Of a stretch of DNA of 64,000 bases, positions 48,615 to 58,980 are shown piece after piece. Origin of the DNA: a bacterium (GTDB lineage: Bacteria; Bacillota; Bacilli; Lactobacillales; Streptococcaceae). Where the stretch lies: positions 11,239-75,238 of the forward strand of contig CAJNCV010000011.1 of NCBI GenBank assembly GCA_905221385.1, given 5' to 3'. How positions within the stretch are numbered: position 1 is the stretch's first letter; each line of letters starts with the position of its first letter. Under the pieces are notes generated by a model. That model was given only the letters and a program-made list of their open reading frames with translations, made no database searches and was not told the DNA's origin. The position numbers were made by a program, and so were the translations under genes.

Positions 48615-50658
48615 ATTAATCTCAAGAAATAGCAAGAGAGATCGAAAGAATAATGGCTTGTACTTCAGTTCTATGGTTCTTTCTATTATCTCCTTTTACA
48701 TCGTCCTTTCTTTGTCCCATCAAGATGTGATGATCTTTCTAAAACAAATAGAGAGTCATGCTGTAAATAAACTCTTTAGCATGATTCCTATTCTTTACGT
48801 AGCAACGCTCTTTATTCTCTTTTTTCTAGTCTACTTCGCAAGTAGTATGCAGATGGAAAGGAGAAAACATGAATTTGGTGTCTATCTCACACTGGGAATG
48901 CGAAGAAGCAAACTGTTCTTGCTACTTCTGCTCGAGGATTTGAGAAACAGTGTCCTTGCCCTTGGAATAGGCCTTCCTATTTCCATCTTGATTTCAGAAC
49001 TGATTAGCCTAATAACCGCTAAAATTGTGGGACTAGGGATTATTGAGCATCAATTTTCTCTATCTACTACAGCTCTATTCTATACAGTCATCGGCTTTCT
49101 GGCCGTAAAATTAGCTGTTTTTGTTCTTTTAAGTGCAAAAACAGCCAATAAGGAAATCGGAAACCTGCTTGCCTATTCACCTTCTGGGATGAAAAAACTA
49201 CTTCCCAAAGGTATCTACCTTCTTGCTTCCGCCCTCGGAATTTTGCTTCTAGGAACAGCCTATTACATGGGTATGAGTGGACGAGCTTGGAAAAGTGTCA
49301 TAACCATGGGCATCACTGTTCTCTTGGGGACTCTAGGAACTATCCTCCTCTTCTTTGGTATGCGTTTATTTATAGACTTTTTGGTCAAGCTTGGAAACAA
49401 TCGAAAACTTCATGCCTATAATTTTAGACAGATTCAGGAATTAGTTATCCAGCGCTCAACTATACTGGCTATCTGCTCCCTCTTAATCTTCTCTGCCTTG
49501 TGCCTCTTTGGAGCAGGTGTTGCCATTGCAAGTGGCAATTCAGGCAATCAAACCCACGTTTTGGATTATACATTTAGAGATAGCAAGCAGGAAACAGATG
49601 AAAATCTTGATGTGAATACAGTTAAGAAAGAGCTTGAAGCTGCTGGACTAGCATCACAGTTTTCAAAGATTCTGCAAATTAAAGTCGGCAAACCTAAAGA
49701 ACACGAGTCCGTGTCCTTCGAAGAGATCATCAAGGAGTTGAAAAAGCAAAAAGGCAGCAAGAACAAGGAAATTTTGCTCCATAAATTTAAACAGTCTACT
49801 AATTCCCACCTCATGCCAATTTCCAAATACAATGAACTTAGAAAAGCTGCCAATCTCCCTCCTCTAGAATTAACTAGCAAGGAAGCATACTTGTATATGG
49901 GGAAAGATTTTCTCCCAGATGAAAGTCTCGTCAACTCTGTTCTGAAGACGAAGCCTCAAATCAAAGTCATGGAAAATGATGTAAAATTGATTGGAGAGGT
50001 GGAGTCTTTACCGATTGTAACGGATCGTGAAATCACCCTCTCTGTTGCCCTCATAGTCCCAGATGAGACCTTTATGAGCTATACAGACGGTCACTATTCG
50101 AACTATGTCAGCGGTATCTTAGCTCCTGAGCTAGTCAAGGAAAAAGGCCTGATGAGAGCTATCTCAGATACCAATGAAAAGCTAAATCAAACCTCTCTCG
50201 GCTATGAAAGCTATATACAAAATATGGGGAGACAACTATTTTACATTATCTCTGCCAGCTATATCACTATCTATCTAGCTATCATCTTCCTTGTTGTGGC
50301 AAATACAATCATTGGCGTTCAATTTTTGATGGGACAAAGACAATCCTACAGACGATACCAAACCTTGATCCATCTCGGAGCCAACTACGAAACTCTTTGT
50401 AAATCGTCAGAAAAGCAAATCAATTGGTATTTCGGTCTGCCAATAGCCCTTGCACTTATCAGTAGTAGCTTCGGAGTGGGCTCCCTCCTCACAGGAATAG
50501 TACCAGCCAGTGCAAGAATGGCCATGGGGCAGAAATTTATCACAGCCATGCTGATAGTACTGCTCTTAGCAGGCTTTGAAGTCATCTATATCAGAATTGT
50601 AAAGAAAAATAGCAACAAGTACTTGTTGTCCTTGATGGAACCCAAAAGAGATGAATAA
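48604..50658 (+). CDS. BceB-like ABC permease
   Basis: 684 residues from ATG 48604, 8 bases after GGAGG (two earlier in-frame starts lie inside or beside the Shine-Dalgarno). Typical BceB plan: ten membrane helices with two FtsX-like domains and a large extracellular domain of about 200 residues (about 315-525, very Lys/Glu-rich) between helices 7 and 8. It senses and frees peptide antibiotic bound to lipid II-cycle intermediates and signals to the adjacent kinase. Confidence 0.9.
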   Translation: MFSKLISRNSKRDRKNNGLYFSSMVLSIISFYIVLSLSHQDVMIFLKQIESHAVNKLFSMIPILYVATLFILFFLVYFASSMQMERRKHEFGVYLTLGMRRSKLFLLLLLEDLRNSVLALGIGLPISILISELISLITAKIVGLGIIEHQFSLSTTALFYTVIGFLAVKLAVFVLLSAKTANKEIGNLLAYSPSGMKKLLPKGIYLLASALGILLLGTAYYMGMSGRAWKSVITMGITVLLGTLGTILLFFGMRLFIDFLVKLGNNRKLHAYNFRQIQELVIQRSTILAICSLLIFSALCLFGAGVAIASGNSGNQTHVLDYTFRDSKQETDENLDVNTVKKELEAAGLASQFSKILQIKVGKPKEHESVSFEEIIKELKKQKGSKNKEILLHKFKQSTNSHLMPISKYNELRKAANLPPLELTSKEAYLYMGKDFLPDESLVNSVLKTKPQIKVMENDVKLIGEVESLPIVTDREITLSVALIVPDETFMSYTDGHYSNYVSGILAPELVKEKGLMRAISDTNEKLNQTSLGYESYIQNMGRQLFYIISASYITIYLAIIFLVVANTIIGVQFLMGQRQSYRRYQTLIHLGANYETLCKSSEKQINWYFGLPIALALISSSFGVGSLLTGIVPASARMAMGQKFITAMLIVLLLAGFEVIYIRIVKKNSNKYLLSLMEPKRDE

Positions 50659-50690
50659 GGTAGAATAAAATAGGAAAAGGAGGAACCGAT

Positions 50691-51374
50691 ATGAAGCATA
50701 TTCTGGTTATTGAAGATGAAGCCTTGATTCGAGATGAAATTGTCATCTTATTAGAGAAAGCTGGTTATCAAGTTGATAAGTTGACAGACTTCAAAGATAC
50801 AACCCAGCAAGTACTGCAATACGACACGGATCTAATCATACTGGATTTGAATTTACCGGGAGAATCAGGTTTTCAAATTTGTAAAAATCTCAAGTCAAAA
50901 CGCTCTGTGCCCATATTGGTTCTCACCTCCCGTGAACAACTAAAAGATGAGATCTATGCCCTAAAATTAGGGGCTGATGAGTACCTAACAAAACCTTTCA
51001 AGAAAGAAAGATTTTTGGCTCGTATAGAAAATATCTTGAAACGCTATGAAGGTAGACAAAATTTGCTTGAAAAAGATAATTTCCTGCTGGATAGAAATAC
51101 CTATACCCTTTATATCAACGGACATTCGATTTTACTCCCTCAAAATCAAGGGAAATTGTTAGAAACCTTATTAGTGGCAACTGATTCTGTCGTCACAAAA
51201 GAAGAATTAAGCATGAAACTGTGGAATACAACTGAGTTCATCGATGAAAATGCCCTACAAGTAAACATTGCAAGGCTGAAAAAAGTTATGAAACAGGCTG
51301 GCATTGCCCTTCAAGTCAAATCCGTCAGAGGTATTGGTTACAAGCTAGAAGAGGTAAGTCCAGATGAAATATAA
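50691..51374 (+). CDS. BceR-like response regulator
   Basis: 227 residues, OmpR/PhoB type. Receiver with phospho-acceptor Asp52 in DLIILDLNLPGESGF and switch Lys in EYLTKPFKKERF; C-terminal winged helix (about 130-225, VTKEELSMKLWN, VRGIGYKLEE). Expected to activate the bceAB-like genes. Shine-Dalgarno AAGGAGG; overlaps the kinase gene by 11 bases. Confidence 0.92.
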   Translation: MKHILVIEDEALIRDEIVILLEKAGYQVDKLTDFKDTTQQVLQYDTDLIILDLNLPGESGFQICKNLKSKRSVPILVLTSREQLKDEIYALKLGADEYLTKPFKKERFLARIENILKRYEGRQNLLEKDNFLLDRNTYTLYINGHSILLPQNQGKLLETLLVATDSVVTKEELSMKLWNTTEFIDENALQVNIARLKKVMKQAGIALQVKSVRGIGYKLEEVSPDEI

Positions 51375-52362
51375 TCTAAAATATCTAGCTACTTATCTGC
51401 CTTGGTTACTTGTTCTCTTAGCATTTGATCTATTTACAGCTGTCCTGCTTTGGCTTTCAGATGTGAGAATGTTTCAGGCCCTCATCCTTCTCTATATTTT
51501 AGCCACCGTCCTGCTCTTTCTCATCCTATCACTCCTACTGATAAGAAAAGAAAGAAAAAAATCCGCTACCTATAAAGCCTTCATAGCAAGTCCTAAGATC
51601 GATACTGAGCTTGAATTATTGCATTTATCAAGTGCCTCAGAGAAAGAAAGCATTGAACAAATGGCAGATACACTTTATCAAAAGCAGGCTGAAATAGGAA
51701 AGCTCAACTCATTACTAGCCGAGTACGAGGACTATGTTGAAAAATGGGCACATGAGATTAAACTCCCTCTATCGCTTCTTTCCCTCCTTTTGGACAACCA
51801 AAGTGACCAGTTACCGAAGGATACAGCTTTTAAATTGGACTATGTGAAAAATCAAATCCAAGAAAATGTATCGCAGATCCTATTCTACTACAGGGTAAAA
51901 AGTGAGAAAAATGATTTTCTATTTGAAGACCTTGACCTAGAAGAGTGTATCCAAGATCTTTTGGAAAACTTTGATCCCTTGCTCAAAGAAAAGAATTTTA
52001 CGATTCAGCTAGAAAACATACAAGGAATCTGCTACACTGATCAACGCAGTTTTGAATTTATCCTCTCCCAAATTCTCGCCAACGCCCTTAAATACAGCTC
52101 TGACAAGCCCGAACTCAGTATTTCTATGTCAAAGGATAAGGGGCGCACAAGTCTGATTATTAGGGATAATGGTTGCGGAGTTAAAGCTTGTGACCTCCCT
52201 CATATCTTTGAAAAAGGCTCTACAGGTGATTCAGGAGAGATAAGGAAAAAATCAACAGGCATGGGCCTCTATCTGGTCAAACAATTAGCAGATGCTTTAA
52301 AAATCGAAATCACAGTAAAATCCGAATGGATGCAAGGATTTGAAATCACTCTTTCTATTTAG
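51364..52362 (+). CDS. BceS-like intramembrane-sensing histidine kinase
   Basis: 332 residues. Two N-terminal membrane helices (about 10-30 and 38-60) separated by only a few residues, so there is almost no external sensor: the intramembrane-sensing type that depends on BceB. H-box KWAHEIKLPLSLLSLLL, N-box QILANALKYSS, G-boxes IRDNGCGV and KSTGMGLYLVKQL. Completes the BceAB-BceRS module. Confidence 0.92.
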   Translation: MKYNLKYLATYLPWLLVLLAFDLFTAVLLWLSDVRMFQALILLYILATVLLFLILSLLLIRKERKKSATYKAFIASPKIDTELELLHLSSASEKESIEQMADTLYQKQAEIGKLNSLLAEYEDYVEKWAHEIKLPLSLLSLLLDNQSDQLPKDTAFKLDYVKNQIQENVSQILFYYRVKSEKNDFLFEDLDLEECIQDLLENFDPLLKEKNFTIQLENIQGICYTDQRSFEFILSQILANALKYSSDKPELSISMSKDKGRTSLIIRDNGCGVKACDLPHIFEKGSTGDSGEIRKKSTGMGLYLVKQLADALKIEITVKSEWMQGFEITLSI

Positions 52363-52415
52363 TAATTTTTCGATTAAGGAAGTTGCCTAATCATAGAAAG
52401 CACATATTTTATACC

Positions 52416-52446
52416 AAAAAGGAAAGCACTTCTGCTTTCCTTTTTT
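52416..52446. terminator. Bidirectional terminator between bceS-like gene and ffh
   Basis: AAAAAGGAAAGCA and TGCTTTCCTTTTT around a 4-base loop; serves both converging genes. Confidence 0.8.
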
Positions 52447-54016
52447 ATTTGCGTTTTTTCTTCGCTTTTTTCATTTTGTTAGCCATGCGTTTCATAGACT
52501 GTTTCATGGCAAATTCACCAATTTTACCTTTGAGTCCACCACCAAACATCTGGCTCATATCTGGCATTCCTGCTCCTCCAAGAGCTGACATATCCGGCAT
52601 GCCACCTTGTCCCATCATGCCTTCAAGAGCAGACATATCCATTCCGCCCATATTTGGCATACTCTTAGGGAGGTTATTTGGATTGATTCCCATTTGTTTC
52701 ATCATTTTGTTCATATCGCCAGACATAACACCTTGCATGAGCTGTTTGGCCTGGTTAAAGTCTTTGATGAATTTATTCACTTCGATAAAGGTATTTCCAG
52801 AACCTGCAGCGATACGACGACGACGGCTTGGATTTAACAAATCAGGATTTTCACGTTCTTCAGGTGTCATCGAAGATACAATGGCACGTTTGCGCGCAAT
52901 CTGACGCTTATCCACCTTCATGTTTTGAAGGGCTGGATTGTTGGCCATACCCGGAATCATCTTGAGCAAGTCTTCCATCGGCCCCATGTTTTGCACCTGA
53001 TCCAATTGATCGATGAAATCATTGAAATCAAAGGTGTTTTCACGCATCTTCTCAGCCATTTCAAGGGCTTTTTGCTCATCGTATTCTTGAGAAGCTTTCT
53101 CAATTAAGGTCAGCATATCCCCCATACCAAGAATACGGCTTGACATACGATCTGGGTGGAAGGTTTCAATATCTGTAATCTTTTCACCCGTACCAGTGAA
53201 CTTGATTGGTTTTCCAGTGATGTGGCGAACAGACAAAGCCGCACCACCACGTGTATCCCCATCAATCTTGGTAAGGATAACCCCAGTTACTTCTAACTGA
53301 GCATTGAACTCACGGGCAACATTGGCCGCTTCTTGACCAATCATGGCATCAACTACGAGCAGAATTTCGTTTGGTTGGGCCAATGCTTTTACGTCACGAA
53401 GCTCATTCATCAAGAGCTCATCAATCTGCAAACGTCCTGCCGTATCAATCAAGACATAGTCGTTGTGATTGACTTGGGCTTGCTCCAAACCTTGACGAAC
53501 AATCTCAACCGCTGGAACTTCAGTTCCAAGAGCGAAAACAGGTACATCTATCTGCTGTCCAAGTGTTTTCAACTGATCAATGGCAGCTGGACGATAGATA
53601 TCCGCCGCAATCATCAATGGACGGGCATTTTCTTCCTTCTTGAGTTTGTTAGCCAATTTACCGGCAAAGGTTGTTTTACCAGCCCCCTGCAAACCGACCA
53701 TCATGATAATGGTTGGAATTTTTGGTGACTTAATAATTTCTGCCGTATCAGAACCTAAAACAGCTGTCAGTTCCTCATCAACGATTTTGATAATCTGTTG
53801 TGCTGGATTAAGGGTATCAATGACCTCGTGTCCGACTGCACGTTCACGAACCTTCTTGATAAAGTCCTTTACAACAGGCAAGGCAACGTCAGCTTCAAGC
53901 AAGGCCAAACGAATCTCTTTAGTCGCTTCTTGGACATCAGCCTCAGAAATTTTTCCTTTTTTACGTAGATTTTTAAAGACGTTCTGTAAACGTTCTGTTA
54001 AACTTTCAAATGCCAT
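52445..54016 (-). CDS. ffh: Signal recognition particle protein Ffh (SRP54)
   Basis: 523 residues. N domain, then the GTPase G domain with P-loop GLQGAGKTTFAGKLA, DTAGRLQ, TKIDGDTRGGAALS, and the C-terminal Met-rich M domain (many Met from about 330; the extreme C-terminus GGMDMSALEGMMGQGGMPDM repeats Met/Gly and ends in a Lys-rich tail). Targets nascent membrane proteins to FtsY/SecYEG. Twelve bases separate it from ylxM, the usual pair. Confidence 0.97.
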   Translation of the reverse strand: MAFESLTERLQNVFKNLRKKGKISEADVQEATKEIRLALLEADVALPVVKDFIKKVRERAVGHEVIDTLNPAQQIIKIVDEELTAVLGSDTAEIIKSPKIPTIIMMVGLQGAGKTTFAGKLANKLKKEENARPLMIAADIYRPAAIDQLKTLGQQIDVPVFALGTEVPAVEIVRQGLEQAQVNHNDYVLIDTAGRLQIDELLMNELRDVKALAQPNEILLVVDAMIGQEAANVAREFNAQLEVTGVILTKIDGDTRGGAALSVRHITGKPIKFTGTGEKITDIETFHPDRMSSRILGMGDMLTLIEKASQEYDEQKALEMAEKMRENTFDFNDFIDQLDQVQNMGPMEDLLKMIPGMANNPALQNMKVDKRQIARKRAIVSSMTPEERENPDLLNPSRRRRIAAGSGNTFIEVNKFIKDFNQAKQLMQGVMSGDMNKMMKQMGINPNNLPKSMPNMGGMDMSALEGMMGQGGMPDMSALGGAGMPDMSQMFGGGLKGKIGEFAMKQSMKRMANKMKKAKKKRK

Positions 54017-54027
54017 TTTTCTTCCTC

Positions 54028-54360
54028 TTATTCTCTATTATCAATGCTTGTTAAAACTTCTATCTGCTCCTGCAGAAAGTCATCCTTAGGATAACGATCC
54101 AAGATCTGGTCAAAAATCTGACTGCGGACAATGTAGTCCGAATACATGTGCAATTTCATCTCATAATCTTCTAGAATCTTTTCTGTCCGCTTGATATTAT
54201 CATAAACAGCTTGACGACTGACACCGAACTCTTCAGCAATCTCAGCAAGACTGTAGTCATCAGCATAGTAGAGTTCAATATAGTTCATCTGCTTGTCTGT
54301 CAAAAGCGCAGCATAAAATTCAAAAAGCGCATTCATACGATTGGTTTTTTCGATTTCCAT
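54028..54360 (-). CDS. ylxM: YlxM-family DNA-binding protein, SRP-associated
   Basis: 110 residues, helix-turn-helix of the UPF0122 family: [37 protein letters not shown] (sigma-70 region-4-like). In streptococci YlxM stimulates the SRP pathway GTPase. Directly upstream of ffh. Confidence 0.93.
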   Translation of the reverse strand: MEIEKTNRMNALFEFYAALLTDKQMNYIELYYADDYSLAEIAEEFGVSRQAVYDNIKRTEKILEDYEMKLHMYSDYIVRSQIFDQILDRYPKDDFLQEQIEVLTSIDNRE

Positions 54361-54426
54361 AACCTTTATTATATCAAAAAAACGATTATACTGCTAGAGT
54401 AGGAGCACTTTAAATAGGTCAAGAAT

Positions 54427-54458
54427 AAAAAAAGAACCTTGCAAGGCAAGATTCTTTT
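54427..54458 (-). terminator. Terminator after tuf
   Basis: AAAGAACCTTGC (54431-54442) and GCAAGATTCTTT (54446-54457) pair with one G-T; T-run on the minus strand. Confidence 0.75.
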
Positions 54459-54501
54459 AGTGTCTGACTTAAATAATTGTTCTTCTGGGAACTTAATCGA
54501 A

Positions 54502-55698
<1,197 letters not shown>

Positions 55699-55769
55699 TT
55701 GAGTAAAAGCCTCCAATAAAATATATTTTATAGATAGACAGTAGGCAATACAGTCTAACTTTCCTTACT

Positions 55770-55797
55770 ATTTTATCAAATTTCAGCTAAATTGCAA
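55770..55797 (-). promoter_or_regulatory. Promoter of tuf
   Basis: Minus strand TTGCAA, 16-base spacer, TAAAAT; about 70 bases of leader before the ATG. Confidence 0.65.
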
Positions 55798-55934
55798 GTG
55801 TTTTACACATATTTTGTGAATTAATCTGAATCTTATGAAATACTGCTCTTCTATTTCTTTACAGTAACATTATTTCAAGTTTGTTTCCATTTTGACGGTA
55901 CTGTTTTCATCAAAAAATCAGGTCTCCCTGATTT

Positions 55935-57044
55935 TTAGATTGATTCTGATTTTTCCTGCTCTTTAGCTTCTTTATGGTTTTCATATAATTTAGCTAAGAA
56001 CTTGGTAATTTCTTTTAGGATAGAATAGGTTGGCACTGCCACAATCATTCCGATAACACCATAAATATTGCTAGAAAGTAAGAGAAGGACCAAAATGGTG
56101 ATTGGATGAACCTTCATGACCCCTCCAACGATACGAGGATAAAGGATATTTCCATCAATTTGTTGAATAATCAGCATATAAATTACAGCTATAAGTACTC
56201 TGTGTGGATCAGTAAAGACGTTGGCAATGATCATGGGGATTAGACCAATACTTGGTCCAACATAGGGAATAAGATTTGCCAAACCAGAGAAAATAGCAAA
56301 TACTAGAGCATATCTCAACCCGATTGTATTGTAACCAATATAGGCTAAACATCCAATAATAACCGCATCAATCGCGACTCCACTAATATAACGTGCTATG
56401 GTCGTATTCAAATTGGTCAAGAGACTAGAAAAATTTAACTTATCATGTTTTAAAATCGTTCGCTCTAACATAGGAAGAAACTTATGACCATCTAACAAGA
56501 AATAAATCAAAAAGACCGGTGTCATAATGAGAATTAGAACTGTGCTAAACAAGGCTGAGAGAACGCTACCTAAACTGTTGCTGACACTATTAAGAATATT
56601 CTGTAGGATATCCACATAAGAAAGATTTAGCTGTTGAATCGTCTTTTGGATATCAATATTTTGAAAGACTGGATTCATTGATAAATCATATACCAAATCT
56701 TGCAAGCGGCTATAGATATTCTGGCTAGAAATAATCAAGCTTGTCAACTGATTAATCAAAATCGGTAGCAAGTAGACTACCCCTACTACTATTGTACCAA
56801 TCAAGGCACAAAGAGTGATGAGCACACCTATCAAACGATTGACTTTACATTTCTTTTCTAAAAATGTTACGATGGGATTTGTCAGGTAATAGAAAAATCC
56901 TCCGAGCAAAAATGGAATCATAATGGTATTAGCTACCATCACAAAAGGTGTGACAATCGCTCCCATCTCTCTCCAAAGGTAGAAAATAAGAGTTAATAGT
57001 AAAATTTCAGCTGTCCAAAAAAATAACTTGTTTCTACGGAACAT
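55935..57044 (-). CDS. AI-2E family transporter, second paralogue
   Basis: 369 residues with the same layout as the protein at 17525-18691: N-terminal helices, amphipathic middle (LQDLVYDLSMNPVFQNIDIQ), and the C-terminal blocks YALVFAIFSGLANLIPYVGPSIG and HPITILVLLLLSSNIYGVIGMIVAVPTY. Substrate unknown. Divergent from dacA. Confidence 0.86.
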   Translation of the reverse strand: MFRRNKLFFWTAEILLLTLIFYLWREMGAIVTPFVMVANTIMIPFLLGGFFYYLTNPIVTFLEKKCKVNRLIGVLITLCALIGTIVVGVVYLLPILINQLTSLIISSQNIYSRLQDLVYDLSMNPVFQNIDIQKTIQQLNLSYVDILQNILNSVSNSLGSVLSALFSTVLILIMTPVFLIYFLLDGHKFLPMLERTILKHDKLNFSSLLTNLNTTIARYISGVAIDAVIIGCLAYIGYNTIGLRYALVFAIFSGLANLIPYVGPSIGLIPMIIANVFTDPHRVLIAVIYMLIIQQIDGNILYPRIVGGVMKVHPITILVLLLLSSNIYGVIGMIVAVPTYSILKEITKFLAKLYENHKEAKEQEKSESI

Positions 57045-57130
57045 AGGCGCCTCCTTCTTTCTATTTTACCATAATTCTTCAAAAAGATAAGATGGCTTTA
57101 CTATAAAAACGAGAATATTTTTTCGCTTTG

Positions 57131-57139
57131 TGATAGAAT
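57131..57139 (+). promoter_or_regulatory. Extended -10 promoter of dacA, abutting the start codon
   Basis: TGATAGAAT; the ATG follows 9 bases later and there is no Shine-Dalgarno, so the transcript should start within a few bases of the ATG. No good -35 element. Confidence 0.45.
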
Positions 57140-57148
57140 AAAACTACT

Positions 57149-58393
57149 ATGAAGAAAATAATTTTATCCTTACTAACTCTTATCATTTTTGGCACAGCCA
57201 TTCCTACTGTATCTGCGCAAGATTTTGATGTTGCTGCCAAACATGCCATTGCTGTCGAGGCTACAACTGGAAAAATCCTCTACGAGAAAGATGCAAATCA
57301 ACCTGTAGAAATTGCTTCTATTACGAAACTTGTTACAGTCTATTTGGTTTATGAAGCCTTGGAACAAGGAACCATCAGTCTGTCTACACCCGTTGATATT
57401 TCGGACTATCCTTACAAGCTTACAACCAATTCTGAAGCGAGTAACGTCCCTATGGAGGCTCGAAATTATACTGTTGAACAACTATTAGAGGCTACAATGG
57501 TATCCAGCGCGAACAGTGCTGCGATTGCGCTATCAGAAAAGATTGCTGGTTCTGAGAAAGACTTCGTAGACAAAATGAGGGCAAAACTTCTTGAATGGGG
57601 AATCCAAGATGCAACTATTGTAAACACTACTGGTTTAAATAATGAGACCCTAGGCGATAACATCTATCCTGGTTCTAAAAAAGACGATGAAAACAAGTTG
57701 AGTGCCTACGACGTTGCAATAGTCGCTCGTAACCTCATCCGAGATTATCCTCAAGTTTTGGAAATCACCAAAAAGCCAACTTCTACCTTTGCAGGACTTG
57801 AAATCCACTCAACCAACTATATGTTGGAAGGAATGCCTGCTTATCGTGGTGGTATTGATGGACTAAAGACAGGTACTACTGACAAAGCTGGTGCTTCTTT
57901 CGTTGGAACAACTGTTGAGAAAGGGATGCGTATCATTACGGTTGTTTTAAATGCAGATCAACAAGATACCAACCCTTATGCACGTTTTACCGCAACTTCT
58001 GCACTTTTAGATTATATTTCTGCAAACTTTGCCTTAAAAACTGTCGTCCAGAAAGGTGAAGCATACAAAGATAGTAAAGTGACAGTTCTTGACGGGAAAG
58101 AAGATAGCGTTGCAGCCGTTGCTAAGTCAGACATTTCCATCGTCCAACGCATCGGAAGCGGTACTACACCTGCTCTCCAATTCACACCGAAAACCACACC
58201 AGAAATAGCTCCACTGGAAGAAGGCAAGGTTGTCGGTACCCTAACCTATGATGATCAGGATTTGATCGGCCAAGGCTATCTCACTTCCGACAAACCATCT
58301 TTTGAAATGGTTTCTGAAAAGAAAGTAGAAAAAGCCTTCTTTTTGAAGGTTTGGTGGAATCAATTTATCCGCTTTATCAACGAAAAACTATAA
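57149..58393 (+). CDS. dacA: D-alanyl-D-alanine carboxypeptidase (PBP3)
   Basis: Trims the terminal D-Ala from peptidoglycan stem peptides and so limits cross-linking. 414 residues: signal peptide MKKIILSLLTLIIFGTAIPTVSA, catalytic SITK (Ser57-Lys60), SAN (120-122), KTGT (240-243), beta-rich C-terminal domain (about 290-390) and an amphipathic C-terminal helix (KVWWNQFIRFINEKL) that attaches it to the membrane. All active-site motifs are intact. Probably a leaderless mRNA. Confidence 0.95.
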   Translation: MKKIILSLLTLIIFGTAIPTVSAQDFDVAAKHAIAVEATTGKILYEKDANQPVEIASITKLVTVYLVYEALEQGTISLSTPVDISDYPYKLTTNSEASNVPMEARNYTVEQLLEATMVSSANSAAIALSEKIAGSEKDFVDKMRAKLLEWGIQDATIVNTTGLNNETLGDNIYPGSKKDDENKLSAYDVAIVARNLIRDYPQVLEITKKPTSTFAGLEIHSTNYMLEGMPAYRGGIDGLKTGTTDKAGASFVGTTVEKGMRIITVVLNADQQDTNPYARFTATSALLDYISANFALKTVVQKGEAYKDSKVTVLDGKEDSVAAVAKSDISIVQRIGSGTTPALQFTPKTTPEIAPLEEGKVVGTLTYDDQDLIGQGYLTSDKPSFEMVSEKKVEKAFFLKVWWNQFIRFINEKL

Positions 58394-58420
58394 AAAAATC
58401 GCGAACAATCGCGATTTTTT
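58393..58420. terminator. Bidirectional terminator between dacA and the thioredoxin-like gene
   Basis: AAAAAATCGCG and CGCGATTTTTT around AACAAT; begins in the dacA stop codon. Confidence 0.8.
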
Positions 58421-58422
58421 CT

Positions 58423-58968
58423 TTATTTCATTTCTTTAAAAGCCGCTTCTGCATCAGCATTGCTAATAGCACCAAATTGGATTTTTCCGATTTTACCTTG
58501 ACTGTCAATCAAGTATTCTGTTGGAATACTACGAATTTGGTAGGCTTGGAAGGTAGTTGCTTGCGTATCATATAGAACTGGAATATCCTTGTAACCTTGT
58601 TCTTGGTACCATTTTGGAAAGTCTTGAACTGTTTTTTCACCTTGTAAACCAGGTGCAATGACACTCAAAATTTCAAAGTCTCGATCTTGTTTGGCAGCTA
58701 GTTCCATCAACTCAGGCATGCTTTTTTTACATGGTCCACACCAAGAAGCCCAGAATTTCAAATAAACCTTTTTCCCTTTATAGTCTGATAACTTGACTTC
58801 TTTGCCATCCATAGACTGCAAGGTGAAGTCTGGAGCATCCTTACCGACTGCGATTTGTTGTACAGCAGGCTGTTTGGGACTGCTTGTCTGTTTGGTCTCT
58901 TTTTCACCACAAGCAATCAACAAGAATAGAGACATGAGGCTCAATCCAGCAAAAATAACTTTTTTCAT
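58423..58968 (-). CDS. Thioredoxin-like lipoprotein (Etrx/TlpA type)
   Basis: 181 residues. Lipoprotein signal with Cys20 (SLFLLIACGEK), then a TlpA/ResA-type thioredoxin fold with KFWASWCGPCKK (Cys77, Cys80) and RSIPTEYLIDSQG (cis-Pro region). It accepts electrons from CcdA, encoded 12 bases upstream, and reduces surface proteins, in pneumococcus methionine sulfoxide reductase MsrAB. No msrAB gene is adjacent, so it resembles the Etrx2/CcdA2 arrangement more than Etrx1. Confidence 0.9.
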   Translation of the reverse strand: MKKVIFAGLSLMSLFLLIACGEKETKQTSSPKQPAVQQIAVGKDAPDFTLQSMDGKEVKLSDYKGKKVYLKFWASWCGPCKKSMPELMELAAKQDRDFEILSVIAPGLQGEKTVQDFPKWYQEQGYKDIPVLYDTQATTFQAYQIRSIPTEYLIDSQGKIGKIQFGAISNADAEAAFKEMK

Positions 58969-58980
58969 TTTTTTCTCCTT

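Noticed and set aside
52445..52660. Met/Gly-rich repeats at the ffh C-terminus as a tandem repeat locus
   Set aside because: This is the normal Met-rich M-domain tail of Ffh, not an independent repeat.
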